The position numbers and the translations under genes were made by a program. Of a DNA stretch of 64,000 bases, positions 7,412 through 15,056 are shown piece by piece; the first letter of the stretch is position 1, and each line of letters opens with the position of its first letter. Source of the stretch: UBA1351 sp965140555. Its GTDB lineage: Bacteria > Bacillota > Clostridia > Lachnospirales > Vallitaleaceae. The DNA is taken from assembly GCA_965140555.1 (NCBI GenBank), contig OZ223259.1:3348001-3412000 (forward strand). Direction: 5' to 3'. The notes below the pieces were generated by a model that saw nothing but the letters and a program-made list of their open reading frames with translations, did not search any database and was not told the DNA's origin.

Positions 7412-9181
7412 ATGTATTATAGTAGCGGAAATTATGAAGCATTTGCACGACCAAAAAAACCGGTAGGTGTAGATAATAAATCAGCGTATCTCGTCGGTTC
7501 AGGACTGGCATCCTTATCAGCAGCCGCTTTTCTCATTCGAGATGGCCGTATGAAAGGGGATCACATTCATATTATAGAAGAGTTAGATATTGCAGGTGGC
7601 GCACTTGATGGCATACCGGCACAGGAACAAGGCTTTATTATACGTGGTGGGCGAGAAATGGAAAACCATTTTGAATGCCTATGGGATCTTTATCGTTCTA
7701 TTCCGTCCTTGGAAGTGGAAGATGCATCGGTTTTAGATGAATTCTATTGGTTAAATAAAGAAGATCCCAATTATTCATTGATGCGTGCTACAAAGAATCG
7801 TGGCGAAGATGCCCATACAGACGGTAAATTTGGATTATCCGATAAGGCAGCGATGGAAATTGTACAACTTTTTTTCACAAAAGACGAGGATCTTTATGAT
7901 GTGAAAATAAATGATGTATTCACAGAGGAATTTTTTGACTCCTATTTCTGGATGTATTGGCGTACAATGTTCGCCTTTGAAGAATGGCATAGTGCATTGG
8001 AAATGAAGTTATATATACAACGTTTTATCCATCATATCGGTGGTCTGCCGGACTTCAGTGCCCTCAAATTCACAAAATATAATCAATATGAATCCTTGGT
8101 TATGCCCTTAGTCGAATACCTTAAAAGTCATGGTGTTCAATTCGAATATGCAACAACAGTGACCAATGTTATCTTTGATATTCGTCCGAATAAAAAAGTA
8201 GCAAAAGAAATGCATTGTCTACACAAAGGTGTGGAAGAAATCATTACATTGACAGAAAATGACTTGGTATTTGTTACAAATGGTAGTTGTACAGAGAATT
8301 CAACAAATGGGGATCACAACAAAGCTCCGGTTATGAATGAATCGGAAGGTGGATGCTGGCGATTATGGAAAAATATTGCGGCTCAAGATGAAGCCTTTGG
8401 TCATCCGGAAAAATTCTGTACAAATATCGATGAAACAAATTGGGAGTCGGCAACAATAACGACTTTAGATGATCGTATTCCACCATATATTGAAAAGGTA
8501 TGTAAACGGGATCCATTTAGCGGCAAAGTAGTAACCGGTGGTATTGTTACAGTAACGGATTCAAAGTGGTTACTTAGTTATACATTAAATCGTCAACCTC
8601 ATTTCAAAGCCCAACCGGATGATCAACTGGTCGTATGGTTCTATGGTTTATTTACCGATGTACCCGGAGACTATGTGAAAAAGCCTATGAAAGAGTGTAC
8701 GGGAGAAGAAATCGTCCAAGAGTGGTTATATCATCTCGGTGTACCGGTTGAAGAGATTCCGGATATGGCGAAGAATTCTGCTTACTGTATTCCGTCAATG
8801 ATGCCATATATTACTGCCTTCTTTATGCCAAGAACAGCAGGTGACCGTCCGAAAGTCGTACCGGAAAAAGCAGTAAACTTTGCCTTTATCGGCCAATTTG
8901 CAGATACTGTAAGAGACACAGTCTTTACAACAGAGTACTCTGTTCGTACAGCGATGGAGGGCGTTTATACACTTCTTGGTGTAGATCGTGGTATACCGGA
9001 AGTATTTGCATCGGAATTTGATGCACGCTATCTGTTAGATGCAACCTCCAAAATGATGGATGGTAAGAAATTGGAAGAAATAAAAGTTCCCATTATTACC
9101 AAAATCCTTGAAAAACAAGGGATTAAGAAAATAAAGGGAACTGTAATTGAAGAATTATTAGAAGAGTATAAACTCATCTAG
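7412..9181 (+). CDS. ohyA: Oleate hydratase (FAD-dependent fatty-acid hydratase)
   Basis: 589 aa. Family members add water to the cis-9 double bond of unsaturated fatty acids, giving 10-hydroxy acids, and are thought to detoxify host or environmental fatty acids. The N-terminal Rossmann motif LVGSGLASLSAAAFLIRDG (about residues 25-43) binds FAD, followed by the GG...RGGREMENHFECLWD segment typical of the family. NGSCTENSTNGDH and the C-terminal FAIGQFADTVRDTVFTTEYS-like stretch also fit. I prefer ATG 7412, with AAAGGAGGA 8 bases before it, over a TTG at 7406 that would crowd the site. It stands alone, converging on rsgA 9 bases beyond its stop. Confidence 0.93.
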   Translation: MYYSSGNYEAFARPKKPVGVDNKSAYLVGSGLASLSAAAFLIRDGRMKGDHIHIIEELDIAGGALDGIPAQEQGFIIRGGREMENHFECLWDLYRSIPSLEVEDASVLDEFYWLNKEDPNYSLMRATKNRGEDAHTDGKFGLSDKAAMEIVQLFFTKDEDLYDVKINDVFTEEFFDSYFWMYWRTMFAFEEWHSALEMKLYIQRFIHHIGGLPDFSALKFTKYNQYESLVMPLVEYLKSHGVQFEYATTVTNVIFDIRPNKKVAKEMHCLHKGVEEIITLTENDLVFVTNGSCTENSTNGDHNKAPVMNESEGGCWRLWKNIAAQDEAFGHPEKFCTNIDETNWESATITTLDDRIPPYIEKVCKRDPFSGKVVTGGIVTVTDSKWLLSYTLNRQPHFKAQPDDQLVVWFYGLFTDVPGDYVKKPMKECTGEEIVQEWLYHLGVPVEEIPDMAKNSAYCIPSMMPYITAFFMPRTAGDRPKVVPEKAVNFAFIGQFADTVRDTVFTTEYSVRTAMEGVYTLLGVDRGIPEVFASEFDARYLLDATSKMMDGKKLEEIKVPIITKILEKQGIKKIKGTVIEELLEEYKLI

Positions 9182-9190
9182 TGAAGTAAC

Positions 9191-10186
9191 TTAACGTTGC
9201 TTACGTTCTTTCATAGCACGTTTACGTTCATTGTAAGCAGCTTCACGCTTCAGTTTATTATAGGATGTTAAACGTTTAGCATCTAAATGACCTGAATGAA
9301 TGGCTTCTTTGACTGCGCAACCCGGTTCACTATCGTGGAGACAATCGGAAAAACGACAAGAAGCAGCTAATTGGATAATATCATCAAAGGTCTGGTCAAT
9401 ACCTTCTTGATCGCCGGCAAGAGCTAATTCACGCATACCCGGTGTATCCATGAGCCATGTACCGTTAGGAAGTTTGACGAGTTGTCGGTGTGTGGTTGTA
9501 TGACGGCCCCGACTATCTGAATCACGAATGCTACCGGCATCCATAACGGTGTCGTTGCATAAGGCGTTGATAAGTGTCGATTTTCCTACACCACTTGCGC
9601 CAAAAAGAGCAACGGTATTGCCATCCAGAAGATAAGGGGATAAGCCGTCCATACCTTCTCCGGTTTGTGAACTAACAGCCAACACATCAATACCGGGGAA
9701 AAGAAGGCTGTAATCTTCTGCAACAGAAGCCGCATCATCCATGAGATCGGCTTTCGTAAGAATGAGAACAGGATTGGCACCTGACTCCCAGGCAACAGTA
9801 ACAAAACGCTCAAGCTTTCGTGGGTTCAAATCAGCATTAAGAGAACTTACGATAAAAATTGTATCAAAATTCGCCCCTTGTACTTGAATATCTGATTTTG
9901 CGCCGGCTACCTTTCGGGTGAAGGCGCTTTTTCGTGTCAATAAATCATCAATAATACCTTCTTGAGGATTAGTGGAGCGATAGATAACATAGTCACCGAT
10001 TACAGGGGGTGCACTATGGGATTGATAATAGCGTGTACTTGGTGTACAGCGAATTTCTCCATCATCTGTACCGACAACAAATCCGTTGCCGTAGTCAATG
10101 ATAATGCGTCCTAATTGATGAGGAGGTAATGTTTCCGGTTGAAAGTCCGGGTAATCTGTTAATTGAAATCCGTATTGTAATAACAT
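9191..10186 (-). CDS. rsgA: Ribosome small-subunit-dependent GTPase A
   Basis: 331 aa circularly permuted GTPase acting late in 30S maturation. An N-terminal OB-like region is followed by G4 (LILTKADL, about residue 145), G1 (FGASGVGKSTLINAL, about 196-208), G3 (LMDTPGMREL) and a C-terminal zinc cluster (ASCRFSDCLHDSEPGCAV). The start at 10186 is set by AAAGGAA 5 bases upstream; longer in-frame starts run through the leader terminator and are unlikely. Transcription probably starts near 10377 at a strong promoter, leaving an unusual ~190-base leader with a small ORF and a terminator-like hairpin. The gene converges with the oleate hydratase gene and diverges from the PfkB-like gene. Confidence 0.95.
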   Translation of the reverse strand: MLLQYGFQLTDYPDFQPETLPPHQLGRIIIDYGNGFVVGTDDGEIRCTPSTRYYQSHSAPPVIGDYVIYRSTNPQEGIIDDLLTRKSAFTRKVAGAKSDIQVQGANFDTIFIVSSLNADLNPRKLERFVTVAWESGANPVLILTKADLMDDAASVAEDYSLLFPGIDVLAVSSQTGEGMDGLSPYLLDGNTVALFGASGVGKSTLINALCNDTVMDAGSIRDSDSRGRHTTTHRQLVKLPNGTWLMDTPGMRELALAGDQEGIDQTFDDIIQLAASCRFSDCLHDSEPGCAVKEAIHSGHLDAKRLTSYNKLKREAAYNERKRAMKERKQR

Positions 10187-10229
10187 AGTATTCCTTTCGC
10201 TTAAGAATAGGAAGATTAAAAAAGGGCAT

Positions 10230-10258
10230 AAAAAAAACACCATAAGATGAACGGTGTA
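10230..10258 (-). terminator. Terminator-like hairpin in the rsgA leader
   Basis: On the minus strand ACACCGT pairs with ATGGTGT (7 bp with one G-U) and is followed by eight T, about 45 bases before the rsgA start and inside its transcript. Flanking AAGAATAGG and CCTATTCTT are perfectly complementary across it, and CATAAG upstream can pair with CTTATG within it. This is the layout of an attenuator. Confidence 0.6.
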
Positions 10259-10294
10259 CTTCCAAAGAAATCCCTATTCTTATGTTAATCTTGC

Positions 10295-10345
10295 TTATGA
10301 ATTTGTAACCTCGTGTGTCGTGGATATTATAACAATGCTTAACAT
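10295..10345 (-). CDS. Possible 16-aa leader peptide upstream of rsgA
   Basis: An ATG at 10345 is preceded by AAAGGAGG with an 8-base gap, a stronger site than that of rsgA itself. The frame encodes MLSIVIISTTHEVTNS and stops at TAA. It lies between the promoter at 10384-10412 and the terminator-like hairpin at 10230-10258. Its size and position suggest a translated leader ORF that could couple ribosome behaviour to rsgA transcription, which would make sense for a ribosome-assembly factor. No family recognised; coding is inferred only from signal quality and position. Confidence 0.45.
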   Translation of the reverse strand: MLSIVIISTTHEVTNS

Positions 10346-10383
10346 AATACATACCTCCTTTGGCAAAATCTATATTTCGTTAC

Positions 10384-10412
10384 ATTATAGCCCATATTGC
10401 ACAAAAAGTCAA
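10384..10412 (-). promoter_or_regulatory. Promoter for the rsgA leader
   Basis: On the minus strand TTGACT (10412-10407), a 17-base spacer, and TATAAT (10389-10384). It overlaps the divergent promoter at 10397-10425. Confidence 0.75.
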
Positions 10413-10425
10413 ATTACGCTATACT
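10397..10425 (+). promoter_or_regulatory. Divergent promoter for the PfkB-like gene
   Basis: TTGCAC (10397-10402), 17 bases, TATACT (10420-10425). Its -35 lies inside the rsgA promoter spacer, so the two promoters physically overlap on opposite strands. Confidence 0.55.
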
Positions 10426-10486
10426 AGGACATAGCACTAATAACAAAATAGACGACAACTCAATGGTGAGTAAGGAGCGTACACAA

Positions 10487-11452
10487 GTGATACTAACAAT
10501 TGCATTAAACCCTATCGTTGTTCGACAGATTTATATGGACGGCCTACAATTAGACAGTACCAACTATGCAGTAACAGATAAGCTTAGTGTGGGGGACTGT
10601 GGTATATACAGCGCATATGTTATAAAGGTCATGCAAGGAGAACCATACGTTATGGGGATATCCGGCGGTATAGGCGGTCGGTATATTAAGAATTATTTGG
10701 ATAAAAATCGTATCAAAACAGATTTTTTACAAGTCGATCATGAAACCAAAACCCAATTGATTCTTAATGATACAGTCAATGATACGCGGTCCGTTATAAT
10801 AAGTCATAATGATGATGTGAGTCCGAGAGATTATACAAATATTAAGCATAAGCTGCATCATCACCTGGATGATTGTGATGTTATTACGATTTCAGGAAAC
10901 GACCATTGGTCAGCATCGTTGATGAGTGATATTGAGAATATTTCCCATGGGAATCATAAAGTAATCGTGGCTGTCGAAGGGGATGCTCTCTTTAAATGTT
11001 TAGATGAACGTGCCTATGCTGTAATTTTAGATACAGATAACCTAGAGGCCATGGGCTATGCCTTTCCGGAAGATGAAGAAAGTATTGAACGATTACATGC
11101 CTTTGCTAGAGCGCAAAGTATTCATTATCTTGTTGTCAAAGGACAATATGAAATCGTTGGATTTAGCAAAAATAAGGTTTGCAAGGTACATTATCATGCG
11201 AAAGACTCGATTTATCCGATTATTAAGAGTATGATTCTAGGTGGTTTGTCCATTGGTGTCAAACGGGATTATTCTTTTGAAAAAACGATGAAACTGATGG
11301 GGTCTATTGCAAACAATAGTAGCGTCAATGAATACCCTTTCGTTATCCGACGTAAGGAAATTGATCGTGGATTAAAACATGCCAAATTATATGAGATATT
11401 TAATAGCAAGCAAGGATTTATTAACGGAGGTAAGGGCAATGAAGGCGTTTAA
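10487..11452 (+). CDS. PfkB/1-phosphofructokinase-like protein, probably catalytically degenerate
   Basis: 321 aa with the chosen GTG start at 10487 (AAGGAG 9 bases upstream), which restores the ILTIALNP opening of 1-phosphofructokinase-type PfkB kinases. A longer in-frame extension upstream would run through the promoter. The order of secondary elements follows the family, with GISGGIGGRYIKNYLDKNRI resembling the sugar-binding region. The usual GGKGxN motif is replaced by VGDCGIYSA, and the catalytic GAGD near the C-terminus is replaced by HAKDSIYPIIKSMILGGL. Loss of the catalytic Asp argues for a non-kinase binding or regulatory role. The gene overlaps the YigZ-family gene by 14 bases, so the two are probably co-transcribed. 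Confidence 0.7.
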   Translation: MILTIALNPIVVRQIYMDGLQLDSTNYAVTDKLSVGDCGIYSAYVIKVMQGEPYVMGISGGIGGRYIKNYLDKNRIKTDFLQVDHETKTQLILNDTVNDTRSVIISHNDDVSPRDYTNIKHKLHHHLDDCDVITISGNDHWSASLMSDIENISHGNHKVIVAVEGDALFKCLDERAYAVILDTDNLEAMGYAFPEDEESIERLHAFARAQSIHYLVVKGQYEIVGFSKNKVCKVHYHAKDSIYPIIKSMILGGLSIGVKRDYSFEKTMKLMGSIANNSSVNEYPFVIRRKEIDRGLKHAKLYEIFNSKQGFINGGKGNEGV

Positions 11453-12086
11453 TACACTAGTCGCTGACGGACAGGCGGATATAGAAGTTAAGAAATCCAA
11501 ATTCATCGGTTATGCCTTTCATGTAGATAGTGTTCATGCTTTTGAAGAAAAACTTGCCGGCATTAAGAAAGAACATCCTCAGGCCAGGCATCATTGTTAT
11601 GCCTACCGTCTGCATGAGCAAATTCTATTGGAAAAATATCAGGATGATAAAGAACCTCAAGGGACAGCAGGACTTCCTATTTTAGAAGTGCTAAAAGGTC
11701 AAGAGCTAGAAGAAGTCGGTGTTGTCGTTGTAAGATATTTTGGGGGAACATTGCTTGGAACAGGCGGACTTTCCAGAGCTTATTCTGATGCAGCTAGAGA
11801 TGCAGTGAAAGCATCCGGCCCTACACATGTGGATGTGATGATTCGCATGGTACTTACTGTAGATTATTCGGATTCCGGTAAAATCACCTATTATGCAGGA
11901 CAAGAATCGATTGTGATTGTAGAACAACAATTTGAGCAGGTCGTACATTTGACCATCGTCTTTGAAGCAGATCGTTTGGAAACTGTTCGAGAAGCGTTGA
12001 ATGAAATGACTCAAGGAAAAGTTAAGATTACAAAAGAGGAAGAGCTGGTGGGGTACATCCATCGAGAGCAGTTTATAGCAGTATAA
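11439..12086 (+). CDS. yigZ: YigZ/IMPACT family protein
   Basis: 215 aa, normal for the family. Start at 11439 with CGGAGG 10 bases upstream, inside the end of the preceding gene. Family motifs are KKSKFIGYAFHV near the N-terminus, DDKEPQGTAGLPILEVLKG and VVVVRYFGGTLLGTGGLSRAY. YigZ proteins share the N-terminal fold of the eukaryotic translation-related IMPACT protein; their bacterial role is unsettled, with links to translation or peptide processing suggested. The adjacent divergent rsgA makes a ribosome connection attractive but not proven. Confidence 0.92.
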   Translation: MKAFNTLVADGQADIEVKKSKFIGYAFHVDSVHAFEEKLAGIKKEHPQARHHCYAYRLHEQILLEKYQDDKEPQGTAGLPILEVLKGQELEEVGVVVVRYFGGTLLGTGGLSRAYSDAARDAVKASGPTHVDVMIRMVLTVDYSDSGKITYYAGQESIVIVEQQFEQVVHLTIVFEADRLETVREALNEMTQGKVKITKEEELVGYIHREQFIAV

Positions 12087-12087
12087 G

Positions 12088-12210
12088 ATGATTAGCCCGA
12101 CAAAAGCAAGTTTCACTAAATTCACATACAATATATAGATGACGTAGAAGCATTCGTAACACTATATTGTATATGAAAGTTCAACTAAAAAGTTTTGTCG
12201 ACCTAATCAT
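12088..12210. repeat. 123-bp intergenic hairpin repeat, copy A
   Basis: Starts ATGATTAGCCCGACAAAAGC and ends TTTTGTCGACCTAATCAT; the two ends and the inner CATACAATATAT/ATATTGTATATG segments are complementary, so the whole unit can fold into one long stem. Copy B at 23498-23620 is the same length and differs at about ten positions. It begins 2 bases after the yigZ stop. It encodes no protein. Confidence 0.85.
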
Positions 12211-12273
12211 TAGATAATTAGCAATAGGAGGGTAAACATCGAGTTATCTTCCTATTTCTTTGTTTTAAAATAA

Positions 12274-12320
12274 CTTTTTCAACCCATTTTAATAATACTT
12301 ATTAAAATGGGTTGAAAAAG
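12274..12320. promoter_or_regulatory. Perfect 47-bp palindrome at the xylA promoter (candidate operator)
   Basis: Two 22-base arms (left from CTTTTTCAACCC, right ending GGGTTGAAAAAG) separated by TAC. The right arm contains the -35 hexamer of the xylA promoter, so a bound repressor would block RNA polymerase. The ROK-family protein encoded after xylA is the obvious candidate ligand. Confidence 0.7.
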
Positions 12321-12340
12321 ATTTGAAGATAGGTTATAAT
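12312..12340 (+). promoter_or_regulatory. xylA promoter
   Basis: TTGAAA (12312-12317), 17 bases, TATAAT (12335-12340), 67 bases before the xylA start. Confidence 0.75.
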
Positions 12341-12406
12341 GATGTCAGTTGATAGAAATCAATACAATCAATGAAATTAATAATCAAGGAATTCAGGAGG
12401 CGTTTT

Positions 12407-13726
12407 ATGAAGGAATATTTCGAAGGTATCGGCAAAATCCCTTATGAAGGGGCAGATTCAACAAACCCATTGGCATTCAAATTCTATGATGCAGATCGTA
12501 TCGTAGCAGGTAAGCCAATGAAAGAACACTTGAGATTCGCTATGAGTTACTGGCATACAATGACAGGTGAAGGTACAGATCCTTTTGGTCAAGGTACAAT
12601 GGAACGTGATTATGATAAGTTAGACGGTATTGAATTGGCTTATGCTCGTGTTGAAGCAGCTTTTGAATTCATGACAAAACTTGGCATCGAATATTTCTGT
12701 TTCCATGACTTGGATATTGCACCGGAAGGCAATACATTACAAGAAAAGTTAGACAACTTAGATAAAATCGTTGTAAAAATAGAAGAAAAAATGAAAGAAA
12801 CAGGCATCAAATGTTTATGGGGAACAACAAACGCATTCTCCCATCCTCGTTTTATGCATGGTGCTTCAACATCACCAAATGCTGACGTTTTTGCATTCGC
12901 AGCAGCACAAGTAAAAAAAGCATTAGAAATTACACATCGTCTTGGTGGTACAAACTATGTATTCTGGGGTGGTCGTGAAGGTTATGAAACATTACTTAAT
13001 ACAGACATGGGTCTTGAAAACGACAACTTAGCTCGTTTCTTAAAAATGGCAAAAGACTATGCACGTAAAATCGGTTTTGAAGGTCAATTCTTGATTGAAC
13101 CAAAACCAAAAGAGCCAACAAAACATCAATATGATTTTGACGCAACAACAGTTCTTGGTTTCTTACGTAAATATGACTTGATTGATGACTTCAAATTAAA
13201 CATTGAAGCAAATCATGCAACACTTGCAGGTCATACATTCCAACATGAACTCTATGTATCACGTATCAATGGTGTATTAGGTTCTATTGATGCAAACCAA
13301 GGTGATATGTTACTTGGATGGGATACAGACCAATTCCCAACAAACATCTATGATGCAACAATGTGTATGTATGAAGTATTAAAGAATGGCGGTCTTGAGC
13401 CAGGTGGTTTGAACTTTGATGCTAAAGTACGTCGTGGTTCTTTCCAATCTGATGACTTATTCTTAGCTTACATTGCAGGTATGGATACATTTGCTAAAGG
13501 TCTTCTTGTTGCTGATAAATTATACAGTGACAAAGTATTGGAAGATTTCGTAGCGGATCGTTATGAATCATATACTGAAGGTATCGGTAAGAAAATCGTT
13601 GAAGGAACAACAGATCTTGAAGAATTAGCAGCTTATGCAATTGATCATGATCATATTGAGAACAAATCCGGTCGTCAAGAAATGTTGGAAGATATTGTTA
13701 ACCGTTACATCTATTCATCCAACTAA
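12407..13726 (+). CDS. xylA: Xylose isomerase
   Basis: Converts D-xylose to D-xylulose. 439 aa, as in Firmicutes class II enzymes. The start at 12407 follows CAGGAGG by 6 bases; an in-frame ATG at 12371 lacks a site. Catalytic and metal segments are clear: YFCFHDLDIAPEG (catalytic His), VFWGGREGYETLLNTD, FLIEPKPKEPTKHQYDFD, NIEANHATLAGHTFQHE, and LLGWDTDQFPTN. Downstream are the ROK repressor and xylulokinase, so the cluster supplies the whole entry of xylose to the pentose phosphate pathway apart from a dedicated transporter. Expression is probably controlled at the palindrome spanning the -35 region. Confidence 0.98.
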   Translation: MKEYFEGIGKIPYEGADSTNPLAFKFYDADRIVAGKPMKEHLRFAMSYWHTMTGEGTDPFGQGTMERDYDKLDGIELAYARVEAAFEFMTKLGIEYFCFHDLDIAPEGNTLQEKLDNLDKIVVKIEEKMKETGIKCLWGTTNAFSHPRFMHGASTSPNADVFAFAAAQVKKALEITHRLGGTNYVFWGGREGYETLLNTDMGLENDNLARFLKMAKDYARKIGFEGQFLIEPKPKEPTKHQYDFDATTVLGFLRKYDLIDDFKLNIEANHATLAGHTFQHELYVSRINGVLGSIDANQGDMLLGWDTDQFPTNIYDATMCMYEVLKNGGLEPGGLNFDAKVRRGSFQSDDLFLAYIAGMDTFAKGLLVADKLYSDKVLEDFVADRYESYTEGIGKKIVEGTTDLEELAAYAIDHDHIENKSGRQEMLEDIVNRYIYSSN

Positions 13727-13789
13727 GAGGAACAGGATGTAACCTTTATAGGTTGCTGATGTGAGCTTACCGGTCGGCGTCATAAGACC

Positions 13790-13818
13790 TTGTCGAATAT
13801 TGACAGCCTTGATATAAT
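13790..13818 (+). promoter_or_regulatory. Possible promoter of the ROK regulator
   Basis: TTGTCG (13790-13795), 17 bases, TATAAT (13813-13818), 44 bases before the start. Confidence 0.45.
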
Positions 13819-13861
13819 AAGTGGTAATAAAGAAAGCCAATGAATCTTAAGGAGTTTTATT

Positions 13862-15037
13862 ATGGCAAAAATCGGAAGTTTGAGTCAAGAACAAATTAGA
13901 GAGAGAAATCGGGTGCAAGTCATCCGAATGATGAAACAACATAAAGAAACGACAAAGCATCAACTATCACATGAATTAAAACTGAGTATTCCGACCATAA
14001 CGTCCAATGTCAATCTATTGATGGCAGAAGGCATTGTGGAAGAGGCCGGTGTAGCCGAGTCTACAGGCGGGCGTAAGCCGGTTATACTCCGTTTTAATCC
14101 CAATGCCAGATACTCTTTCGGGGTGAATATTTCCCCTGAAAGGGTTTCTGTCATGTTGATGAACTTAAATTGTGATTGTATTATTAAGAAAGATATTCCC
14201 TATGATGAACAGATCGGTTTTCAAGGAAATCTCGATGTTGTTCATGATCTTATTATCACCATGATTCTAGATGAAGAAGTGACAGATGAACAAATTTTAG
14301 GCATTGGCATAGCACTGCCGGGACTGGTTGATGAAGACCGTATGATTTTAAATCATGCGCCGAATTTAGGTGTGAAGGATTATGATTTTGGTATATTCGC
14401 CAATCGTTTTACCTATCCGGTATTTATTGAAAATGAGGCCAATGTTGCTGCCTTTGCAGAAACCATTGAAGGACGACATGAGAATATGAATCATGTGGTT
14501 TATATTTCGATTACAGAAGGTGTGGGTACCGGTATTATTATCGATAACCAGATTTATAAGAGTACCCATAAGAAGGCCGGTGAATTTGGACATATGCGCA
14601 TATCAGACAGTGGTAAGCAATGCAATTGCGGACGAACAGGCTGTTGGGAGCTCTACGCATCAAAGCGAGCCTTATTGGAATTGGCATCTCAAATCCTTGG
14701 AGAGACGGTGGTGCGTCTAGATGACATATTTAATGGATCACTCCTTTCAAGAGAGCAGGTCCAAAGCCTTTTGAGTCAATACTTCAAGCAGTTGTTTATA
14801 GGTGTTGAGAATATAATACTCGGTTTGAATCCGGAATATGTGATTATTGGTGGTGAACTTGGGCGTTACAAAGATCAACTGATTCAGTTTTTACGGACAG
14901 AACTGCTTCACAGTCAGTATATTGAATATGAAGGTACACGTATTATTTTTTCAGATTTAAAGGATCAAGGGTCTATTATAGGAGCGGCATTGTTGCCGCA
15001 ACAGGATATCTTTCATTATCGTAAAAATGTCATTTGA
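13862..15037 (+). CDS. xylR: ROK-family transcriptional repressor (XylR-like)
   Basis: 391 aa, typical for ROK repressors. Residues about 15-75 form a winged helix-turn-helix (TTKHQLSHELKLSIPTITSNV...), followed by a ROK sugar-kinase-like domain with the ATP/sugar motifs GIGIALPGLVDE, YISITEGVGTGIII, and the zinc motif CNCGRTGCWELYASKRAL (Cys-x-Cys-x4-Cys). Members bind xylose or related sugars and release operators. It sits between xylA and xylB, in the same direction, with xylB starting 19 bases after its stop, so it is probably autoregulated with xylB. The start has GGAG 8 bases upstream. The named ligand is inferred from neighbours. Confidence 0.88.
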   Translation: MAKIGSLSQEQIRERNRVQVIRMMKQHKETTKHQLSHELKLSIPTITSNVNLLMAEGIVEEAGVAESTGGRKPVILRFNPNARYSFGVNISPERVSVMLMNLNCDCIIKKDIPYDEQIGFQGNLDVVHDLIITMILDEEVTDEQILGIGIALPGLVDEDRMILNHAPNLGVKDYDFGIFANRFTYPVFIENEANVAAFAETIEGRHENMNHVVYISITEGVGTGIIIDNQIYKSTHKKAGEFGHMRISDSGKQCNCGRTGCWELYASKRALLELASQILGETVVRLDDIFNGSLLSREQVQSLLSQYFKQLFIGVENIILGLNPEYVIIGGELGRYKDQLIQFLRTELLHSQYIEYEGTRIIFSDLKDQGSIIGAALLPQQDIFHYRKNVI

Positions 15038-15056
15038 TTAAAGAATGGAGACGGTT

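Noticed and set aside
10095..10352. 85-codon minus-strand frame starting upstream of rsgA
   Set aside because: Its ATG abuts the GGAGG with one base of spacing, it crosses the leader terminator and overlaps rsgA out of frame; the 16-codon ORF in the other frame fits the site better.
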